In this document: in pieces, positions 51,132-58,139 of the stretch
Layout of the letters: each line of letters begins with the position of its first letter
Position numbering within the stretch: the first letter of the stretch is position 1
Assembly: GCA_038226305.1 (NCBI GenBank)
Contig: JBBRQN010000012.1
Location: 1 to 64,000 of the forward strand
Length of the DNA stretch: 64,000 bases
Direction: 5' to 3'
From: JASLDZ01 sp038226305
GTDB taxonomy: Bacteria; Pseudomonadota; Alphaproteobacteria; Caulobacterales; Caulobacteraceae
Position numbers and translations under genes: made by a program
The notes under the pieces: model-generated
The model's input: only the letters and a program-made list of their open reading frames with translations
Told to the model about the DNA's origin: nothing
Databases searched by the model: none

Positions 51132-52931
51132 TCACATCCGCTCTGGCGTCTCGATGCCCAGGAGGTCGAGGGCCAGGGTGAGCTGCTTCAGCGTCGCCTC
51201 GGCCAGAGACAGGCGGGAGGCCCGCTCGGCCGCGGCGTCGGCGGCAATCACCGGGCAGGCGGCGTAGAACTTGGAGAAGCTCTGCGCCAGGCGATAGGCG
51301 TGTTCGGCGATCAGGTTGGGCGCGCGCCGGTCGTAGGCATCCGAGAGGGCTGCGGCCCAAGCGTCCAAAGAGAGCGCCAGTTCGCGCTCGGCCGGGGCGG
51401 CGATCACGATCTCGCCTGCCGTGAAGCCCTGATCGGCCGCGCGACGCAGAAGCGAGCGGATGCGCACCGCCTGGTACAGCAGGTACGGCCCGGTCTTGCC
51501 CTCGAAGCTCGTGAAGCGGTCGAGGTCGAAGATGTAGCTCGTGCTGCGGTGATTGGAGAGGTCCGCGAACTTCAGCGCCGCGATCCCCACCTTGTGTGCG
51601 GTGGCCTCGAACTCTTCCGGGCTAAGCTCCGCGCCGAGGCCCGCTTCCCGCAGGCGTTCGCGCGCCTTCTCGCGGGCGGTCTCGATCAGGTCGTGCAGCT
51701 TCAACACCCCGCCCTCGCGGGTCTTGAAGGGCTTGCCGTCGGTCCCGTTCATGGTGCCGAAGCCGAGGTGCTCCAGCTGGCCCTCTGCGGCGTAGCCCGC
51801 GAGTTCGGCCGCGCGGAACACCTGCAGGAAGTGCCCCGCCTGCCGCTGGTCCACCACGTAGAGCACGAGGTCCGGCCCGAAGCCTTCCTTGCGGGTCGCC
51901 ACCGTCGCGAGGTCGGTGGTGCCGTACATGGCCGAGCCTTCGGAGCTGACCACCAGCAGGGGATCGGGATAGGGCACCTCGATCACCGAACCGTCGGGCA
52001 GCTTCTTCTTCTGCGTCTCGCCTTCCCGGGCGACCCGGACGATCCGCGCGCCCTGGTCGTCGACGAGGAGGGATTTGGCCTCCAGTTCCTGGATCATTCG
52101 CGGGATGCGGGCGTCGGCGTCGCTCTCGCCGTGCCACAGGTCGAAGTCCACGCCCAGCGCGTGGAACTCGCGCTGCAGGGCGCTGCGGCTGACGGCGACG
52201 AAATGGGCCCACAGGGCGCGATACCCGGGGCGTCCGGCCTGCAGCTCGGCGGTGGCCTTGCGGGCGCGCTCGCGATAGGCGGGATCGCCCTTGGCGGCGT
52301 TGGCGGCCAGGGGATAGAGCCGCTCAAGGTCTTCCAGGCTCACAGGGCTGTCGGCCGGGAACGGCCCCGCTCCCGGTGCCAGGAACGGCGAGCCCGGCTG
52401 CTCGTCGCCCACCGCCGCGATCAGGAGGCCCATCTGAAAGCCCCAGTCGCCGAAGTGGGCGTCGCCCACCACCGTGTCGCCCCGCGCCCGAAACAGGCGC
52501 TTCAGGCTTTCACCGATGATGGAGCTGCGCAGGTGGCCCACATGCATGGGCTTGGCCACGTTCGGCCCGCCATAGTCGATAAGCACTCGGCGAGAGGCGG
52601 CCACCGGGGAGGCCCCCGCCAGCGGATCGGCCGCAAGCTCAGTCACCCGCTGCGCCAGCGCCGCATCGGTCACCTTCAGGTTCACGAACCCCGGCCCGGC
52701 CACCTCCACCGACCCAACGGCAGAATCAGCCTCAAGGCGGGCGGCGATCCGCAGGGCGATCTCGCGCGGGTTGGCGCGCGCGGCTTTCGCGGCGGCCAGG
52801 GCGCCGTTGCACTGGAAGTCGGCGAGGTCGGGCCGGTCCGACGGCGTCACCCGACCCAGCCCCGCGTCGAGCCCTTCCTGAGCGAAGGCGGCTGCGGCCG
52901 CTTCGCCCAGGCGGCTCTTCAGGTCGGTCAT
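51132..52931 (-). CDS. argS: Arginyl-tRNA synthetase
   Basis: ArgS charges tRNA-Arg. The 599-residue class I synthetase has an N-terminal Add-1 domain with DFQCNGALAAAK, the HIGH-type motif His130-Val-Gly-His133 in GGPNVAKPMHVGHLRSS, the FKTREGGVLKL segment of the catalytic core, and an anticodon-binding helix bundle. The C-terminus TPERM is the standard ArgS ending. The upstream gene for a secreted protein overlaps its ATG by 4 bp, so the two share a transcript. Confidence 0.97.
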   Translation of the reverse strand: MTDLKSRLGEAAAAAFAQEGLDAGLGRVTPSDRPDLADFQCNGALAAAKAARANPREIALRIAARLEADSAVGSVEVAGPGFVNLKVTDAALAQRVTELAADPLAGASPVAASRRVLIDYGGPNVAKPMHVGHLRSSIIGESLKRLFRARGDTVVGDAHFGDWGFQMGLLIAAVGDEQPGSPFLAPGAGPFPADSPVSLEDLERLYPLAANAAKGDPAYRERARKATAELQAGRPGYRALWAHFVAVSRSALQREFHALGVDFDLWHGESDADARIPRMIQELEAKSLLVDDQGARIVRVAREGETQKKKLPDGSVIEVPYPDPLLVVSSEGSAMYGTTDLATVATRKEGFGPDLVLYVVDQRQAGHFLQVFRAAELAGYAAEGQLEHLGFGTMNGTDGKPFKTREGGVLKLHDLIETAREKARERLREAGLGAELSPEEFEATAHKVGIAALKFADLSNHRSTSYIFDLDRFTSFEGKTGPYLLYQAVRIRSLLRRAADQGFTAGEIVIAAPAERELALSLDAWAAALSDAYDRRAPNLIAEHAYRLAQSFSKFYAACPVIAADAAAERASRLSLAEATLKQLTLALDLLGIETPERM

Positions 52932-53641
52932 TTTGTCGAGGTGGTCGGCGTCAGGCTGGCCACGGCCGGTGCCGCGTTGACGCGGAAGCGTTTGCCGTCG
53001 CGGTTGAAGGCCGCCATCTCGGGCGTCACGTCGAAGCCCACCAGGATCTCGAAGTTGCCGCCGCCCACCTTGGCGTCGCGACGGGGTATGGTGATGGTGT
53101 CGATGCGGTCGGACACGGCGACACGGTCGGCACCGGCCGGGAAGTCCACGTTCAGGTCGAAGTCGCTCTTGGCGAGGATGGCCTCGTTCCGGCGGGTGAC
53201 GGCCACCCAGTACTTGTAGGTCTTGCTGGTGCCGCTGGCCTGCGGGCCGCGACCCAGGCGGAAGTTCACCTGCATCTGCACCTGGATCGGCTCGGAGCCC
53301 TTGTACTGGCAGTTGGACTGCACGTTCTGGATCTCACCGGTGTAGGCGGCCGAGTTGGCGCTCTCGGCACCCCCCCGCAGCTCGACGTAGCGGCTCGCGT
53401 CGTAGAGCACCTTCACATAGGGGCAGGGGCCGGCGTTGCGCACGTTGGGAAGCGGGGCCTGGGCGGTGTTCCACTCCTGCTCCTTCTTCTTCTTCTTGGT
53501 GGCGGCGTCGGCCTCTGCCTTGCGGCGGGCGTCGTCCTGCGCCTCCCGGGAGGACTGCGCGTGCACCACGGCGGGAGCGACACCGAGGACCGCGAACGCC
53601 AGCGCGACAGCGCTGATGGCGGCGAGGGGGGACTTGCGCAT
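52928..53641 (-). CDS. Conserved hypothetical secreted protein upstream of argS
   Basis: I cannot assign a family to this 237-residue protein. It starts with a clear signal peptide (MRKSPLAAISAVALAFAVLG to a cut after VHA). A highly charged Glu/Lys segment follows (REAQDDARRKAEADAATKKK). The globular part has CPYVKVLYDASRYVEL, VQMQVNFRLGRGPQAS and YWVAVTRRNEAILAKSDFDL, with two cysteines. The pattern suggests a periplasmic or lipoprotein-like beta domain, although there is no lipobox. Its stop overlaps the argS start by 4 bp, yet no role in translation is apparent. Confidence 0.75.
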   Translation of the reverse strand: MRKSPLAAISAVALAFAVLGVAPAVVHAQSSREAQDDARRKAEADAATKKKKKEQEWNTAQAPLPNVRNAGPCPYVKVLYDASRYVELRGGAESANSAAYTGEIQNVQSNCQYKGSEPIQVQMQVNFRLGRGPQASGTSKTYKYWVAVTRRNEAILAKSDFDLNVDFPAGADRVAVSDRIDTITIPRRDAKVGGGNFEILVGFDVTPEMAAFNRDGKRFRVNAAPAVASLTPTTSTK

Positions 53642-53776
53642 GGGGCGCCTCACGTCTGGAACAGAGTGCGGATGTAAGCCCAAGCGGGGGCCGCCGCAAT
53701 CGACCTGTAAATCGCGCGCCCGCAAGCGCGTGAACCGCTGGCGCCCACGCGCAAGCGTGCTTACTTTCATCGGCAC

Positions 53777-54754
53777 ATGGACGCCCCCCGGCCGCCCTCC
53801 GTTCGACGCTGTGCGACCAAGCCGCCCCTTCTGGTGCGCTTGGCGACACCCCGCGGATTCTGCGCAGGGGTGGACCGGGCCATCCAGATCGTCGAACGGG
53901 CTCTGCAGAGGTATGGCGCGCCCGTGTTCGTGCGCCACGAGATCGTCCACAACACCCACGTGGTCGAGCGGCTGAAGGCGCAGGGCGCCGTGTTCGTGGA
54001 AGACCTCAGCGAGTGCCCCGACGGGCGGCCGGTGATCTTCTCAGCCCACGGCGTGCCCAAACACGTTCCCGCCGATGCCGCAGACCGGGGGCTGTTCTTC
54101 CTCGATGCCACCTGCCCCCTCGTCTCCAAGGTCCATATCGATGCGGAGAAGCATTTCGCCGCCGGTCGAGAGATCGTGCTGATCGGCCACACCGGGCACC
54201 CCGAAGTGGTCGGCACTCTCGGCCAGCTGCCCCCCGGGGCCATCTCGCTGGTGGAAACGCTGGAGGACGCCGAGGCCTTCACGCCGCACGATCCGACGAG
54301 CCTCGCGTTCATCACCCAGACCACCCTTTCGGTGGACGATACGGGCGCCATCGTGGACGTGCTGCGCCGCCGCTTCCCCGATATCGCCGGGCCGCACCGG
54401 GAAGACATCTGCTATGCCACCACCAACCGGCAGGAGGCCGTGAAGGGTTTCGCCGGGGCCTGCGACCTCGTGCTCGTGCTGGGCTCGACCGCCTCGTCCA
54501 ACTCCCAGCGGCTGGTGGAGACCGCCCGGCGCGCGGGCGCCCGGGCTGCCCGCCTGATCGACGACGCGGACTGCATCGACTTCGCCTGGTTCGAGGGCGT
54601 GAAAACCCTGGGCCTCACCGCCGGCGCCTCCGCGCCCGAACGGCTGGTGAAGGGCGTGCTCGACAAACTGGCCGGCCGCTTCTCCCTCGACGTGCAGGGT
54701 GGCGAAATCGTGCGCGAGACCGTGGTGTTCAAACTGCCGCGAGCGCTGGCTTAG
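53777..54754 (+). CDS. ispH: 4-hydroxy-3-methylbut-2-enyl diphosphate reductase
   Basis: IspH catalyses the last step of the MEP isoprenoid pathway, reducing HMBPP to IPP and DMAPP. The 325-residue protein has the three [4Fe-4S] ligands Cys29 (PRGFCAGV), Cys113 (DATCPLV) and Cys212 (EDICYATTNRQ). The HGVP (91-94) and TNRQEA motifs are intact, with GSTASSNSQRL in the C-terminal third. It begins a same-strand run ispH-thrB-rnhA-acetyltransferase with spacings of 37 bp, -4 bp and 36 bp. Confidence 0.96.
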   Translation: MDAPRPPSVRRCATKPPLLVRLATPRGFCAGVDRAIQIVERALQRYGAPVFVRHEIVHNTHVVERLKAQGAVFVEDLSECPDGRPVIFSAHGVPKHVPADAADRGLFFLDATCPLVSKVHIDAEKHFAAGREIVLIGHTGHPEVVGTLGQLPPGAISLVETLEDAEAFTPHDPTSLAFITQTTLSVDDTGAIVDVLRRRFPDIAGPHREDICYATTNRQEAVKGFAGACDLVLVLGSTASSNSQRLVETARRAGARAARLIDDADCIDFAWFEGVKTLGLTAGASAPERLVKGVLDKLAGRFSLDVQGGEIVRETVVFKLPRALA

Positions 54755-54791
54755 GGCGCTATCGGCTTGACCTCAACATCCGGTCTCCGCC

Positions 54792-55778
54792 ATGCGCTCA
54801 ACCGTGGCTGTCTATACTCCCCTTCAAGAGCCTGAACTCTCAGCGCTACTGGCGCGCTACGACATCGGCCGCCTGCGCGCGTTTCACGGCATCGCGGAGG
54901 GGATCGAGAACTCCAACTTCCTGGTGGAGACCGATGCCGGGCGCTTCGTGCTCACGGTGTTCGAGCGGCGGGTGAAGGCTGACGAGCTGCCGTTCTTCAT
55001 GGAGCTGATGGGCTGGCTCTCCGCCCGGGGCTTCCCCGCACCGCAACCCGTGGCCGACCGGAGCGGGGCCGTGCTGCAGACGCTGCAGGCCAAGCCGGCG
55101 TGCATCGTGAGCTTCCTGCGCGGCCGCCCGGTGGAGCCCCCCACGGTCGAGACCTGCCGCGGGGCGGGGGCGGGCGCGGCGGGGATGCATATGGCGGCGC
55201 AGGGCTTTCCCGGCGCGCGGCCCAACGACCTTTCCGTCACCGCCTGGCGCCCCCTGTTCAAGGGCTGGGAAGCGTTGGCGGAGCGCCTGCGCCCTGGCCT
55301 CTCGGCCCTGATCGCCTCCGACCTCGACGTCCTGGAGGCCGCCTGGCCCACCGCTCTCCCCCAGGGGGTGATCCACGCCGACCTCTTCGCCGACAACCTG
55401 TTCTTCGATGGCGAGCACCGTTTCGCAGGGGTGATCGACTTCTACTTCGCCTGCACAGACGCCCTCGCCTACGACCTGGCCGTGATGCTCAACGCCTGGC
55501 CGTTCGACGTGCCTGCGCGAGCCGACCCCGCCAAAGTGCGTGCACTGATGGAGGGCTACGAGGCCGTGCGCCCGCTGACGCCCGCCGAGCGAGCCGCCCT
55601 GCCCGTGCTGGCCCGAGGGGCGGCCATGCGCTTCTTCCTCACCCGGCTGGCGGACTGGGAGGCCACGCCCGACGGCGCGATCGTCACCCGCAAGGATCCC
55701 CTCGACTACGCCGACCGACTCGCCTTCCACCGGGCGGCCGCGGACGGGACCGGCCCGTCGCTTCTGGATTTCGCATGA
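54792..55778 (+). CDS. thrB: Homoserine kinase (choline-kinase-like ThrB)
   Basis: ThrB phosphorylates homoserine for threonine synthesis. This 328-residue protein belongs to the APH/choline-kinase-like type of alphaproteobacteria, not the GHMP type. Features are the N-terminal AVYTPLQEPELSALLARYDIG, the EGIENSNFLVETDAGRFVLTVFE nucleotide segment, the catalytic loop GVIHADLFADNLFF, and GVIDFYFACTD with the metal Asp. Relatives usually begin at the AVYT stretch, so GTG 54804 could be the true start. rnhA begins within its stop codon (ATGA). Confidence 0.94.
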   Translation: MRSTVAVYTPLQEPELSALLARYDIGRLRAFHGIAEGIENSNFLVETDAGRFVLTVFERRVKADELPFFMELMGWLSARGFPAPQPVADRSGAVLQTLQAKPACIVSFLRGRPVEPPTVETCRGAGAGAAGMHMAAQGFPGARPNDLSVTAWRPLFKGWEALAERLRPGLSALIASDLDVLEAAWPTALPQGVIHADLFADNLFFDGEHRFAGVIDFYFACTDALAYDLAVMLNAWPFDVPARADPAKVRALMEGYEAVRPLTPAERAALPVLARGAAMRFFLTRLADWEATPDGAIVTRKDPLDYADRLAFHRAAADGTGPSLLDFA

Positions 55779-56233
55779 CCCCCAAGGTGACGATCTTCAC
55801 GGATGGCGCGTGCAGCGGAAACCCCGGTCCGGGCGGCTGGGGCGCGATCCTCATGTCCGGCGAGAAGGAGCGCGAGATGTGGGGCGGCGAGCCGCTCACC
55901 ACCAACAACCGCATGGAACTGATGGCCGCCATCCAGGCTTTGGAGGCGCTGAAGCGCGACTGCACCGTGGAGCTGCACACCGACAGCCAGTACGTGCGCC
56001 AGGGCATCACCGAGTGGCTGCCCGGCTGGAAGGCACGGGGCTGGCGCACCGCCGCCAAAGCCCCGGTGAAGAACGACGACCTGTGGAAGCGCCTCGATCA
56101 GGCCCGCCTGCGCCACACCGTGGACTGGCGCTGGGTGAAGGGGCACGCGGGCCACCCGCTCAACGAACGGGCCGATGCCCTCGCCCGGCGGGGCTGCGAC
56201 GAAAACCGCACCGCCCGCACCGCGGCCCGGTGA
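55775..56233 (+). CDS. rnhA: Ribonuclease HI
   Basis: RNase HI degrades the RNA strand of RNA-DNA hybrids. The 152-residue protein has all four catalytic carboxylates: Asp10 (IFTDGACSGNPG), Glu46 (NNRMELMAAI), Asp68 (HTDSQYV) and Asp132 (NERADALAR). The VKGHAGHPLNERAD segment with the catalytic His is present. Its ATG overlaps the thrB stop by 4 bp, a neighbour relation often seen in alphaproteobacteria. Confidence 0.97.
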   Translation: MTPKVTIFTDGACSGNPGPGGWGAILMSGEKEREMWGGEPLTTNNRMELMAAIQALEALKRDCTVELHTDSQYVRQGITEWLPGWKARGWRTAAKAPVKNDDLWKRLDQARLRHTVDWRWVKGHAGHPLNERADALARRGCDENRTARTAAR

Positions 56234-56269
56234 CGGAGCGGGCGCCCTTGCGCTAACGTGGCCGCAGTC

Positions 56270-56848
56270 ATGGCCGTCCTCGACTGGATCACCGCCGACA
56301 CCGGACGCGCCCTGGAGGGCGAGGGCGTTCGCCTGCGCCCGCCGCGCTCGGGCGACTATGCCGAGTGGGCCGAGCTGCGCCGGGTCTCCAGAGAGTTCCT
56401 GCAGCCCTGGGAGCCGATCTGGCCGGCTGACGACCTTTCGCGCGGGGCCTTCAAGCGTCGGCTGTCGATCTACGCCCGCGATCAGGATCTGGGGCAGGGC
56501 TATCCGTTCTTCGTCTTCTCCACCGCCGACAACCGGCTCGTGGGCGGCGTGAACCTGCGGGATGTTAAGCGCGGCGTCAGCCAATCGGGCGCCATCGGCT
56601 ACTGGGCGGGGGCTTCCCATGCCCGCAAGGGGCACACCCTGGCGGCGGTGCGCGCCATCACCGCCTTCGCCTTCGACCAGCTGGGCCTAAACCGGGTGGA
56701 GGCGGCCTGCGTGCCCGAAAACGCCGCGTCGGCCGGGCTTCTCGACCGGGCGGGCTATGAGCGGGAAGGCCTCGCGCGCTCATACCTCAAGATCAACGGC
56801 GTGTGGCGCGACCACCTCCTGTTCGGCAAGGTGCGGCCTTATCCTTGA
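56270..56848 (+). CDS. GNAT acetyltransferase, RimJ/RimL-like
   Basis: The 192-residue N-acetyltransferase of the ribosomal-protein-alanine type has GEGVRLRPPRSGDYAEWAELR at the start. The RSGAIGYW-like strand appears here as SQSGAIGYWAGASHARKGHT, the acetyl-CoA segment. LNRVEAACVPENAASAGLLDRAGYEREG follows, typical of RimJ. It may acetylate a ribosomal protein N-terminus, but close relatives include other targets. ATG 56270 is used; GTG 56258 is possible. It lies 36 bp after rnhA. Confidence 0.88.
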   Translation: MAVLDWITADTGRALEGEGVRLRPPRSGDYAEWAELRRVSREFLQPWEPIWPADDLSRGAFKRRLSIYARDQDLGQGYPFFVFSTADNRLVGGVNLRDVKRGVSQSGAIGYWAGASHARKGHTLAAVRAITAFAFDQLGLNRVEAACVPENAASAGLLDRAGYEREGLARSYLKINGVWRDHLLFGKVRPYP

Positions 56849-56855
56849 GTGGGCG

Positions 56856-57503
56856 CTAGGCCCGCCCGGCCACAGCCGAGAGCTGGCCCGCGCTCACACC
56901 CAGCTTCGCCAGGGCCCGCACCCATTTGGTATCGTAGTCGCTGTCGAAGATCAGGGCTTCGTCCGCGTCGCAGGTCAGCCACACGTTGTCGCGCAGCTCC
57001 TGCTCCAGCTGCCCGCCCGACCAGTCGGCGAAGCCCAGCGCCAGTATGGAGTGGCGTGGCCGCTTGATCGCGTCGCCCAGGGCGTCGAGCACCTCGCGGG
57101 TGGCGGTGAGCGCCACGCCCTCCGCCACCGCGCGGGTGGAGTCCGTGGCCTGATAGTCGTCGGTGTGCAGCACGAAGCCGCGCTCCCGCTCCACCGGCCC
57201 GCCCACCAGCACGGCCTGCGCCGGAATGCGGATCTGCGACTTCACGCCCAGCCGCTCCAGAAGCTCCGGCAGGTTGAGCCCGCTCATGGGGCGGTTCACG
57301 GCGATGCCCATCGCCTCGTCGGAGGTGTGGGCCACCATGAGGATCACGGCGCGCTCGAACCGAGGGTCGCCGATGCCGGGCATGGCGATCAGCATCCGGC
57401 CCGCGAGGTTGTCGCCGCCCGTCCACTGGTCCGCGGCGGCGCTGTCGAAGGCCCGCAGTTCTTCGCGATCGAAGTCCATCGGCAAAAGATCGGTCCATCT
57501 CAT
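56856..57503 (-). CDS. YqgE/AlgH family protein
   Basis: This 215-residue cytosolic protein is the DUF179/YqgE family. It has LAGRMLIAMPGIGDPRFERAVILMVAHTSDEAMGIAVNRP near the N-terminus, VLVGGPVERERGFVLHT in the middle and LALGFADWSGGQLEQELRDNVWL near the end, all diagnostic. Function is unresolved; the AlgH name comes from a Pseudomonas alginate study. It is convergent with the acetyltransferase gene (7 bp apart) and divergent from the peroxiredoxin gene across 84 bp. Confidence 0.93.
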   Translation of the reverse strand: MRWTDLLPMDFDREELRAFDSAAADQWTGGDNLAGRMLIAMPGIGDPRFERAVILMVAHTSDEAMGIAVNRPMSGLNLPELLERLGVKSQIRIPAQAVLVGGPVERERGFVLHTDDYQATDSTRAVAEGVALTATREVLDALGDAIKRPRHSILALGFADWSGGQLEQELRDNVWLTCDADEALIFDSDYDTKWVRALAKLGVSAGQLSAVAGRA

Positions 57504-57587
57504 GCCCGAAACAAGGCGCGAATGGCCTTGCGGTTGCCGCCCCGGGCCACTTATCTCGCCCCCAAGTCAATCAAAGGATCACACCCC

Positions 57588-58067
57588 ATGACCATCAAGG
57601 TCGGCGACCGCCTGCCCGCGACCAACTTCATGACCCCCGGCGAGAAGGGGCCTGAGCCGGTCTCGACCGACGACGTGTTCAAGGGCAAGCGCGTGGCCCT
57701 GTTCGCCGTGCCGGGCGCCTTCACCCCCACCTGCGATGCCCGCCACCTGCCGAGCTTCAAGGACAACGCCGAGGGCCTGAAGTCCAAGGGCGTAGACCTG
57801 ATCGCCTGCGTGTCGGTCAACGACGTGTTCGTGATGAAGGCCTGGGGCAAGGCTTCGGACGCCGATGGCATCATGATGCTGGCCGACGGCAACGGCGACT
57901 TCACCAAGGCCCTGGGCCTGGAGCTCGACGCCTCCGGCTTCGGCATGGGTCACCGCTCGCAGCGCTACTCCATGCTGGTGAACGACGGCGTGGTCGAGCA
58001 GCTGAACGTGGAGAACGGCGGCGCCTACGAGGTGTCGAGCGGCGACTACCTCCTCAGCCACATGTGA
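57588..58067 (+). CDS. Peroxiredoxin (Prx5/redoxin type)
   Basis: This 159-residue thiol peroxidase reduces hydroperoxides. The peroxidatic Cys49 sits in the motif VPGAFTPTCDARHLP. The DLIACVSVNDVFVMKAWG and GHRSQRYSMLVNDGVVEQLNVE segments match the atypical 2-Cys Prx5 group, which takes electrons from glutathione/glutaredoxin or thioredoxin. The second cysteine, near 73, lies in the conserved core strand, so the resolving thiol is probably external. A good ribosome site AAAGGA precedes the ATG. It is a single gene. Confidence 0.95.
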   Translation: MTIKVGDRLPATNFMTPGEKGPEPVSTDDVFKGKRVALFAVPGAFTPTCDARHLPSFKDNAEGLKSKGVDLIACVSVNDVFVMKAWGKASDADGIMMLADGNGDFTKALGLELDASGFGMGHRSQRYSMLVNDGVVEQLNVENGGAYEVSSGDYLLSHM

Positions 58068-58088
58068 CATCCCGAGCGACGGGGCGCA

Positions 58089-58106
58089 CCGTCACGGAGC
58101 TGTCGT
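58089..58106 (+). promoter_or_regulatory. Pho-box-like direct repeat
   Basis: CCGTCAC-GGAG-CTGTCGT consists of two 7-mers with a 4-base spacer. Each matches 6 of 7 bases of the PhoB half-site CTGTCAY. It lies 33 bp before the start of a phosphoesterase-family gene. PhoB control is inferred from this spacing and from the gene type. Confidence 0.45.
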
Positions 58107-58139
58107 AAGGCCGACCTAGAGCCTCAGTGAGGAGACACC

